This document shows, in pieces, positions 28,301 through 34,398 of a stretch of 36,180 nucleotides of DNA. The position numbers were made by a program, and so were the translations under genes. The stretch comes from Crocosphaera sp. (GTDB lineage Bacteria > Cyanobacteriota > Cyanobacteriia > Cyanobacteriales > Microcystaceae): the NCBI GenBank assembly GCA_030065735.1, contig JASJDD010000005.1:1-36180 (forward strand). The letters are read 5' to 3'. Under the pieces are notes generated by a model. The model made no database searches and had not been told where the DNA came from. It saw only the letters and a program-made list of their open reading frames with translations. Each line of letters begins with the position of its first letter. Position 1 is the first letter of the stretch.

Positions 28301-30269
28301 GTTGGCTGTTGGAGGAAAGAATGGCGTTGTTTGTCTCTCGAAAATCAATGATCAAAATATACTGGAAAAAACGCCGTTAGGTGAACATAATGAAGTTTTT
28401 TGTGTTACTTTCAGTCCAAATGGTAAATGGTTGGCTGTAGCAGGCAGAAGTAACCATATATGTTTATACCAGTGTGTTCAAACAGGTAAGTCTAAAGACA
28501 TAGAGCGAAATAATCCGATTTTCTTAAAAGGACATAAGGATAATGTAAGAACTCTCACTTTTAATTCAGATTCTACTCTATTGGCATCAGGTAGTGAAGA
28601 TCAAACTATTCGTATATGGAATTTAGAAGAAATCAAAAAAACCTCAGAAAAAATAGAAAAAATAAAGGATGAATCCAAAGAAGAATCTCTGAAAACCCCA
28701 ATACCAATTCATGAGAGTGAACTAAATAATTGTCAACTGTTACATGGTCATCAGCATGGTGTCTGTTCCGTTGCTTTTGATCCTAATAATCCTCACTGTC
28801 TTGCTTCTTGTAGTTGGGATAGAACAATTCGCTTTTGGTATCTTCAAGGACATATTGACTCGGAACCAAAAAGCTTTATCGGTTATCCTGAAAATAAAGA
28901 TGACCAAAACAGGAAAGATAATGAGGATAATTCAAACAGGAAAGATATAGATGTTATTGCAGCATCTTTTATTAGTCAGAATCAGGTTGTTGTTGGCTAT
29001 AGAAATGGTGTGATTTTACTGAGAGACATCAATCAGTCATCTAATTCTAAACCAATATGGAAGGTTGATCTTCTCCAAACTCTCAAAAAAAAATATAAGA
29101 ACATCCGTGATCTCTATATTCATGCGATCGCTTTTTACCACAAAAACAACCAACTTCAGAAAATCGCTTTGAGTGGTCAAAAAGATAATGATCCTATTAA
29201 TATCTTGTGGGATGTAAGCAATGCTAATTCTGAAGATGGGAAAAAATTGTCTAAGGACATCCTAGAATTAGATGAGCATCAATTATCAGAGATTTGGCAA
29301 GACATCTCCAAGATTGAGAAAGACATCTCCCAGACTGATAAAAAAGTCCCCAAGAATTTGATTGTGAAATCACTTTCCTTCAATTCTGATGGGACTGTCC
29401 TCGCTATTTGTGGACATCCTTTGAAACAAAACTCAGAGGAACATGATTGTGACATCTGGAGGATACAACTCTGGGATATTAGTAAGGATAAACCTAGTCC
29501 GAAGCGTTTTGAACAGTTATCTAAGTATTTTAAGATAAGAAAAGACGGAGTTGCTTCAGTTGCTTTTAGTTCTGTCGACAAAAATTTATTGGCTATTGCT
29601 GGTAATATTAAGGATTCTGATAATTGTGAACAGCAAAACTCAAAAGATAAACAGGAAAACTTGGAAGGAGATCAGATCAGATTTGGTAATATAGAAAATC
29701 CAAAATCTTTCGATCAAGCAGTAGTAATACATAAGAAACGCTATGGAGGAAAAGCACCCGTCGTTCTGGCTTTTAGTCCTGATGGAAAACAACTTGCTTC
29801 AGGAAGTGATAGTAACGATATTACATTATGGAAAATAAATGAAAAGCAAGAATTAGAAGAAAAAGAACTTGCACATTTACCCAAACAATCTGAAGATTCT
29901 CAAGAATTACCAACTTATAATTTTTGGATCACAGCCCTTGCGTTTAATAATCATAATCATAAACAATTGGCATCCGGCCGTTGTGATGGGAGTATCCAAA
30001 TTTGGGATTTACAAGACTTAGAGAAGTTGCAAGATGATAATTACAAACCCAAAATTCTTAAACATCATGAACAAAGAGTTAATGCCCTTACATTTAGGGA
30101 TGATGGCGAAAAATTGGTTTCTGTTAGTAACGATGATGATGAAAAAAAACTACTGGTTTGGACTGTATCAACAGATAAGTTAGCTGACAAACTCAAAAAA
30201 AGACTCTACCGTGAGTTAACTCCAAAGGAAGAGGAAGAATATCTAGGAGGAAAACGAAAACAATCTTGA
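25350..30269 (+). CDS. nSTAND NTPase with nested second P-loop module and 14 WD40 repeats, putative defence sensor
   Basis: The 1639-residue protein opens with the standard nSTAND entry (DAIFFFGRE), Walker A GDSGVGKT (50-57) and Walker B FIILDQFEE (162-170), then IEKPIERYN near 245. The usual arm motif, PSPYLQLIMYQWW, appears only at residue 464. Between them sits a second P-loop unit with Walker A GDTHQGKS (265-272) and a Walker-B-like ILIFEN (327-332). A winged-helix-like YYEIFFDALIHAI and a helical SLACLRENQGELAALLAQKS block follow. From about residue 797 to 1600 I count 14 WD40 repeats, enough for two seven-bladed propellers. STAND proteins are ATP-driven switches that oligomerise on ligand sensing, with WD40 repeats as sensors. 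There is no effector domain in the polypeptide; the upstream hydrolase-SIR2 gene is the natural partner. The stop codon lies in the right end of the adjacent TnpB element, and the usual last dozen residues of such tails seem missing. Confidence 0.85.
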   Translation: MSTPEVEVCPYKEDLKSYEERDAIFFFGREDDQKRILNHFKVSRLTVLYGDSGVGKTSFLRAGIVNCLRGLGNQNLEKLPNKSARIAVSVVNLREFYEQQNGQQKQKTVIDLHSEILHKLEQEVEEVTQVKSEKKENLEAYQTLDFIQTLKDLAEIIKGELFIILDQFEEYFRPENLCHNVTFEQDFISAMEIYALPVHFLISIRCDQLYRLEKRFKAKIPTILDNCVSLDTLTKESAKKAIEKPIERYNFVQHIRNYPLTIFSGDTHQGKSSLLKNDLVNYFKPMNEFQSKVYCFSDNSKRNTDTINEIVKAWDTFQNPSQDKSTILIFENFYKYIEQLKVPPKENSEKELLNKIILLGYDVQQSKTNTQSNKIRCVIEIRDISELRTYCGKFKDKDWNLDSDINIDIDKLCSNYFKVSNNPIKVDENVLSSDFSVANFSNRVYRCKLIDSIIDILNQGKKIPSPYLQLIMYQWWKNSSHEKRTTLSLGSLSTSKEENNRNIKLTKEEKKALKKNLDKPSKDEKLHFKNIREKIASKLAKKGIEIILEQYLEKVIEKAIEELDKFENDKRQKSNSNNSAKNLTAFTTRQEIYRFTYHLYAISKKQKESGEEPILNYINEATKTLKLPLPPLAPEQVDKYLDYCTEKRIIQPFAVGSPPSIYYEIFFDALIHAIETYRQKHLDYILCLQKHQQLTVKSLACLRENQGELAALLAQKSYDYRKNQLVEIENYKENYKIDNKQEKDIQNLLISEYKVDKCLLEVLKSSTFDSSRLELKNENDWVDNRLEESTKPLRDFRQVIFSPDGSFLVASNQNGNLGFCYLTRKDSLEFKPEVNGLKSIDDSKRKPPHDPQEKREGLFIDIAITFISSKKFISVARDGKINLWDIENSSNVTFQRELKQEQKGELKQEQVKEKEQLVSVAFNEEKKLLAVGSWEGYIRLWDMKDPDKPKFLCKQLWRDKPKDDSDKPKDNWIWSIAFHPDGDLLAVGGKNGVVCLSKINDQNILEKTPLGEHNEVFCVTFSPNGKWLAVAGRSNHICLYQCVQTGKSKDIERNNPIFLKGHKDNVRTLTFNSDSTLLASGSEDQTIRIWNLEEIKKTSEKIEKIKDESKEESLKTPIPIHESELNNCQLLHGHQHGVCSVAFDPNNPHCLASCSWDRTIRFWYLQGHIDSEPKSFIGYPENKDDQNRKDNEDNSNRKDIDVIAASFISQNQVVVGYRNGVILLRDINQSSNSKPIWKVDLLQTLKKKYKNIRDLYIHAIAFYHKNNQLQKIALSGQKDNDPINILWDVSNANSEDGKKLSKDILELDEHQLSEIWQDISKIEKDISQTDKKVPKNLIVKSLSFNSDGTVLAICGHPLKQNSEEHDCDIWRIQLWDISKDKPSPKRFEQLSKYFKIRKDGVASVAFSSVDKNLLAIAGNIKDSDNCEQQNSKDKQENLEGDQIRFGNIENPKSFDQAVVIHKKRYGGKAPVVLAFSPDGKQLASGSDSNDITLWKINEKQELEEKELAHLPKQSEDSQELPTYNFWITALAFNNHNHKQLASGRCDGSIQIWDLQDLEKLQDDNYKPKILKHHEQRVNALTFRDDGEKLVSVSNDDDEKKLLVWTVSTDKLADKLKKRLYRELTPKEEEEYLGGKRKQS

Positions 30270-30380
30270 ACTACCCCAACGCAAGGCGATGGGGATTCTT
30301 TACACGATAAAGTATCGTCTTGGAGCGTCCAAAAGCCCCACTAATACCTCTCTCTTCTCAAAGAGATTGGCTTTACTTTT
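30246..30380 (-). ncRNA. predicted TnpB right-end guide RNA (reRNA/omegaRNA)
   Basis: IS200/IS605 TnpB proteins use an RNA spanning the tnpB 3' end and right end, with the first bases outside the element as guide. Here the 3' scaffold would be the hairpin at 30274-30294 ending in TTCAA. The guide would be GATTGTTTTCGTTTTCCTCC (30265 down to 30246), which is the antisense strand of the STAND gene's last codons. The 5' limit is arbitrary. Confidence 0.4.
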
Positions 30381-31680
30381 CCGCCCAATATTCGCAGAAC
30401 CATTCATATCTGAGTTGACTAATTTTTTATCTTTAGTCCGATACAAACCTCTCTTAATTCTCTTTCCTGAAAAATTATAGGTTTGTGGATTATCTGCATT
30501 ATATTCTGGTAGATTATCCAAATCTAATGCACTAGCTAAACTCGTGTAGGATTCTTCTTGTTCAATGTAATTAATCCCATATCTTTTACACAAGTAGGTT
30601 AGTTGTTGTCTGAGGGCATGGAAAGGAATTTGTACGAAGTTTTGATTATTGACTTTTCCAATATTAATACTCGTTTTCCACCCTTCATTCACTCCTACAA
30701 TTAATGTCCCTAACTTATGTTCTAAACAATAGTTAACTACTAATCTAGCTGTTTTCCTTAGATAATCATTGACTTGATTCCTTCGCTTTAAGATTAACTT
30801 GGCCATTTTATTCGTTAATCTTTTTATTCCTTGTAAATCCTTAAGAGACTGTAATTTACTTAACTGCTTATTGTACCATTGGTTAATTGATTTTAGTTTT
30901 CGTCCATCCACTAAGAATGACGACCCTTTTGTATCAATCGCTGCTACTAAATTATTCAGTCCTAAGTCTAAACTTAAACATTCGCTTTCATCTAGGTTTT
31001 CTCCTATTTCCTCCTGAATTTCATAGACAAATTGAGCCACAAAATAACGACCATTATATTTAGGAATAATCCTAAATTCATGGATCTTTTTCCCCTTTAA
31101 CATCGGGGGAATTGAAAATTTAAACGGTTTAAATACTTTTCCTTTTGTTTCTCTATAGTTTTTCCTAAACTTGTTCGATACGGAGAATTGGATCTTTCCT
31201 TCTTTTATATAGGGTTGAGGATATACTAAAGGAAAATAACCGTCTTTTTTGAGGTAATGAGGTAATGAGATTCTTGCTACTAATTTCCCCTCTTTTTTCC
31301 TCCTTAACAGCTTAAAAAAGCCCGAAAAAGCTTCATCTACAGATTTGAGGCATTGTTGTGCCACTTGAGAATGCAACAAGCCATAATTCTCATTGTCTTT
31401 GCAATGATGGTAATTCGATTCATAAGCTAAAAAACGGTTTTCTGAAAAAAAGAACTGCCTAACGCTATATAGCCCCACATTGTACATATTTTTAGCTAAA
31501 CGACATTGATGGCGCAGTATTTCATATTGCTCTGTTGTTAAGCTTCGGATTTGTATCGATTGAGTCACTAGCATCAGACGGATTTTCCCTGTCTCTTACC
31601 GAAATTATAACATAGCGGTGAAATACAAAAATTCATCCCTCAACTTGTAGAAGTTGGGGTATTCTTTTTGTATTTCTGGT
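30266..31680 (-). mobile_element. TnpB-only IS200/IS605 (IS1341-type) element
   Basis: The element carries only tnpB. The right end is well marked: a CCCCAACGC-AAG-GCGATGGGG hairpin (30274-30294) followed, reading leftwards on the minus strand, by GTAGTTCAA ending at 30266. A second hairpin of the same shape and orientation (CCCTCAACTT-GTAG-AAGTTGGGG, 31637-31659, then TATTCTT) marks the left end. Same-orientation subterminal palindromes are typical of the family. The exact left boundary is not determined; 31680 is approximate. No tnpA is present, so movement would need a transposase in trans. The element abuts the 3' end of the STAND gene. Confidence 0.75.
30300..31574 (-). CDS. tnpB: TnpB RNA-guided nuclease of an IS200/IS605-family element
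   Basis: The 424-residue protein has the full TnpB/OrfB layout: an N-terminal helical and wedge region, then RuvC-I LSLDLGLNN (D203), the LIVGVNEGWK segment (291-300), NNQNFVQIPFHALRQQL (309-325), EQEESYTSLASALDLD (338-353) and RuvC-III NSDMNGSANIGRK (D389). The C-terminal zinc ribbon cysteines are absent. The conserved Glu of RuvC-II is not in its usual place, so E340/E341 may fill the role, as in the rearranged-site TnpB subgroup. It appears intact, with no frameshift. Its job is to cut DNA at the site matching its guide RNA, helping the element persist. It lies tail-to-tail with the STAND gene. Confidence 0.93.
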   Translation of the reverse strand: MLVTQSIQIRSLTTEQYEILRHQCRLAKNMYNVGLYSVRQFFFSENRFLAYESNYHHCKDNENYGLLHSQVAQQCLKSVDEAFSGFFKLLRRKKEGKLVARISLPHYLKKDGYFPLVYPQPYIKEGKIQFSVSNKFRKNYRETKGKVFKPFKFSIPPMLKGKKIHEFRIIPKYNGRYFVAQFVYEIQEEIGENLDESECLSLDLGLNNLVAAIDTKGSSFLVDGRKLKSINQWYNKQLSKLQSLKDLQGIKRLTNKMAKLILKRRNQVNDYLRKTARLVVNYCLEHKLGTLIVGVNEGWKTSINIGKVNNQNFVQIPFHALRQQLTYLCKRYGINYIEQEESYTSLASALDLDNLPEYNADNPQTYNFSGKRIKRGLYRTKDKKLVNSDMNGSANIGRKSKANLFEKREVLVGLLDAPRRYFIV

Positions 31681-31910
31681 TTTTCTTTTATTGGGATAAA
31701 AAAAAGCCTTTAAGAGTCTGGCCATGTTTCGACCTCAAAGGCTTTTGTCTTTCGTTCTTACTCCTCACACACACTCTTATTCTGACGCAAGCTTCAGAGA
31801 TAAGTTTCCGAACAGTGACGCTTTGTCAATTGTCATCAGAAAAAAGAGGGTCATGGTAGTGTAATCTGGGAACGGGGAGGAATAAATCCGATCAATAAGT
31901 TAACCAGATC
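31575..31910. other. spacer with left-end hairpin, terminator and parA leader
   Basis: The first 100 bases belong to the left end of the TnpB element (hairpin 31637-31659). Then comes a strong terminator hairpin (31702-31746) and about 160 bases leading to parA. A GGGGAGGAATAAA block (31876-31888) is too far from the parA ATG to be its ribosome site. A 63-codon plus-strand frame at 31668-31859 runs through these structures and I do not accept it as a gene. Confidence 0.5.
31702..31746 (-). terminator. strong intrinsic terminator hairpin, bidirectional
   Basis: AAAAGCCTTT (31702-31711) pairs perfectly with AAAGGCTTTT (31737-31746), and the stem extends inward through GAGTC/GACCTC. On the minus strand the stem runs into eight T, a strong intrinsic terminator that would stop leftward transcripts from reaching tnpB. 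On the plus strand GCTTTTGTCTTTC gives weaker termination. Confidence 0.75.
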
Positions 31911-32498
31911 ATGATCATTTCTATTACTGCTTTAAAAGGGGGTGTCGGCAAAACCACCACTTCGATCCATCTCGCGGCTTATTTGCAAGAAAAAGCCCCT
32001 ACTTTGCTGATTGATGCCGATCGCAACCGTTCTGCCTTAATTTGGTCTAGGGAGGATAAACTACCGTTTCATGTGGCTTCCCAAGCTGGATCAACCAGTA
32101 TTATTCGCAAATATCCCCACATTATCGTTGATACCAGGGCTAGACCTGAACCGGAAGAATTTAAGGATCTGGCGGATGGGAGTGATTTATTAATTATTCC
32201 CACAACCCCTAATCATTTAGATTTAGACGCAACTTTTAAAGCAGTAGAACAATTACAGGCCCTTAATGCTAACTTTAAAGTGTTGTTGACCAAAGTAGAT
32301 GGCCGTACCAAAAGTGGACAAGAAGCGAAAAAACGGTTAAAAGAAGCGAACCTTCCTCGCTTTAAAACATCCATTCCTCTCTTGGTTGTCTTTGAAAAGG
32401 CTTCCCAAAGGGGTGTTATTACTAGAGATTATCCTGATCCACGTTCCAAAATGGCTTGGTCAGCTTACGAAGCAGTAGGAAAAGAAATTCTACCCTAA
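31911..32498 (+). CDS. orphan ParA/Soj-type ATPase
   Basis: The 195-residue protein begins with the deviant Walker A KGGVGKTT (residues 9-16) including the signature lysine. It then has TLLIDADRNRSALIW (about 32-46), the Walker-B-like IIVDTRA near 71, PTTPNHLDLDA near 97, and a compact C-terminus (RGVITRDYPDPRSKMAWSAY). It is at the short end of the ParA/MinD superfamily (usually 200-260 residues). No parB, centromere-like repeat or McdB-like partner is in the window, so chromosome, plasmid or protein-cargo positioning cannot be distinguished. The ATG lacks a Shine-Dalgarno, but an in-frame stop 15 bases upstream blocks extension. Its 3' end overlaps the convergent FHA-GGDEF-EAL gene by 9 bases. 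Confidence 0.85.
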   Translation: MIISITALKGGVGKTTTSIHLAAYLQEKAPTLLIDADRNRSALIWSREDKLPFHVASQAGSTSIIRKYPHIIVDTRARPEPEEFKDLADGSDLLIIPTTPNHLDLDATFKAVEQLQALNANFKVLLTKVDGRTKSGQEAKKRLKEANLPRFKTSIPLLVVFEKASQRGVITRDYPDPRSKMAWSAYEAVGKEILP

Positions 32499-34325
32499 AT
32501 TGTCAAAAGGTTTTACATGATCAAAGGTTAAAAATTGGGTGGCCTCTTGTAGAGAAAGAGGCTTACTTAAATGATAGCCTTGCATGGTTTGACAGTGTAA
32601 ATTATGCAATGTATTTAGTTGTTGTTGGGTTTCTACTCCTTCAGCAACCACTCTCATGTCAAAACTTTCTCCTAAAGAAATAAGGGCAGAAATTAAGGTA
32701 GTATTCTCAGGGTTTTCATCCATCTCTTTGATTAAAGAAACATCGAGTTTGATGGTATCAAAGGGGATTTGATGCAAATTACTCACCGCAGCATAACCAA
32801 TGCCAAAATCATCTAAACAAACCCTAACCCCTAAGCCTTTTAATTCTCTTAAAATATCATAAGCGAGTTTGATATCTTTCAAAATAATGGCTTCGGTAAT
32901 TTCTAATTCTAACCATTGGGGATCGAGTCCTGTCAAAGTTAATATTTCATCAACCAGATCAATTAATTGAGGATGATGAAATTGAGCCATAGACAAATTA
33001 ACAGATACTATAACAGAAGGTAATCTATTAGTCTGCCATCTTTTACTTTCTGTACAAGCCTTTTCTAAAATCCAACGAGTTAACGGTACAACTAATTCCG
33101 TTTTTTCTACCCAAGGTAAAAATTCTTTAGGAGGAACTAAACCATATTTCGGGTGTTTCCAGCGAATAAAAGCTTCCATTGCTTCTGTTTTTTTGGTATT
33201 ACTGTTTAATTGAGGTTGATAGTATAAACATAATTCTTTTTTAGTTAAGGCTTCATCAAGTCGCTTTTCAATCTGTGATAATGAGGCTTTAGTTTTGCTT
33301 AAGTTTTCATTGAGAAGGTTATGGTTACCTGTTTTTTTATGATAAATTAGTTGGGTTTCTGCATAATTTAAAAGTTCTTGGGGAACTTGTCCATTTTTAG
33401 GATAAATAGCCATTCCCAAATGAGTAACCAAGGATTGAGTATTGTCGTCAACAGTAAAAGGATATTTTAGTTCTTTAATAATTCGTTGAGTAATTTTATA
33501 TAAATTATCTGGTTTTTTAATATGAGGTAATAAAATAGCAAATTCATCCCCTCCCCAACGAGAGACAATATCTCCTGTTCTGATACAATTTTTTAACCGT
33601 TCGGCGATCGCTTGTAAGAAATAATCTCCAACGGTATAACCAAAACTATCATTAATATCACTAAAACGTTTGATATCTATCAAAAAAATTGCTAAACAAT
33701 TTTGATGCCGCTTCGCATTAGCTACTGCAATGGAAACATATTCATTAAAAAGAATACGGTTAGGTAATTCAGTGACCGGATCAAGATAAGATTCTTCTTG
33801 AAAAGTATCATCATTCCCCTCATCTTGAAGGGAATGACTTTGTAATATCAAAGTTGCTTTTTGCGCGGGATTCTCTAAATATAATTTTGGTAATTTTTTA
33901 ATCGATTTAGGGATAGAGTTATCTGATTGCTTAGTAACATTTTTATCAATAAAGCTTTCGGAAATGTTAGCAGGAAAAACAGCATGATAACTGGCATTTA
34001 CCTCACAGCCAAAATTAATTAAATCCCCATCCTTGAGTTCATGAACTGTGCATTTTTCTCCATTAATAAAAATACCGTTTTGGCTTTTTTTACCTTCTAA
34101 ATCTCCATCTAAAATCCAAAAAGAATCTTTATTCTTGTTTCGATTAAATTTCCTAATTAAAGTAGCGTGTTTTCGAGAAACTTGTTTAGAATGAATAACA
34201 ATGGAATTACTAGAATGTCGTCCTAAAGAATACCTAGACTCTTCTAAAGAAATAGTCCGACGAGAGTTACTATCTTCAAGAACCAAGATATAACGATTCT
34301 CGGTGTTATTTGGCTTGTAATTCAT
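32490..34325 (-). CDS. FHA-GGDEF-EAL cyclic-di-GMP protein
   Basis: The 611-residue protein has three domains. An FHA phospho-threonine-binding domain spans about residues 12-115 (SLGRH, SRKHA at 50-54, SQNGIFING at 81-89). A diguanylate cyclase domain spans about 178-340, with intact GGDEF (258-262) and an RxxD inhibitory site (249-252). An EAL phosphodiesterase domain spans about 345-600. The first EAL motif reads EAF (384-386); the other catalytic stretches, NLSMAQF, LELEITE, CLDDFGIGY, IKLD and VAEGVET, are present, so phosphodiesterase activity is plausible. The FHA head suggests control by Ser/Thr kinases. It overlaps parA tail-to-tail. It is 73 bases downstream of a paralogous gene on the same strand, a probable operon arising from tandem duplication. 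Confidence 0.93.
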   Translation of the reverse strand: MNYKPNNTENRYILVLEDSNSRRTISLEESRYSLGRHSSNSIVIHSKQVSRKHATLIRKFNRNKNKDSFWILDGDLEGKKSQNGIFINGEKCTVHELKDGDLINFGCEVNASYHAVFPANISESFIDKNVTKQSDNSIPKSIKKLPKLYLENPAQKATLILQSHSLQDEGNDDTFQEESYLDPVTELPNRILFNEYVSIAVANAKRHQNCLAIFLIDIKRFSDINDSFGYTVGDYFLQAIAERLKNCIRTGDIVSRWGGDEFAILLPHIKKPDNLYKITQRIIKELKYPFTVDDNTQSLVTHLGMAIYPKNGQVPQELLNYAETQLIYHKKTGNHNLLNENLSKTKASLSQIEKRLDEALTKKELCLYYQPQLNSNTKKTEAMEAFIRWKHPKYGLVPPKEFLPWVEKTELVVPLTRWILEKACTESKRWQTNRLPSVIVSVNLSMAQFHHPQLIDLVDEILTLTGLDPQWLELEITEAIILKDIKLAYDILRELKGLGVRVCLDDFGIGYAAVSNLHQIPFDTIKLDVSLIKEMDENPENTTLISALISLGESFDMRVVAEGVETQQQLNTLHNLHCQTMQGYHLSKPLSLQEATQFLTFDHVKPFDNLG

Positions 34326-34398
34326 GGTTTAATCATCCCTACTGTAATTTAAGTTTAACTTTTTGGATAATAGTTTAAGCTGTCTTTTAAGCTTAAAT

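Noticed and set aside
23153-31680. Prophage or integrated plasmid
   Set aside because: No integrase, terminase, structural genes, attachment duplication or tRNA is visible. Only the TnpB element is clearly mobile.
31668-31859. 63-codon plus-strand frame before parA
   Set aside because: It runs through the left-end hairpin region and the terminator stem, and has no ribosome site.
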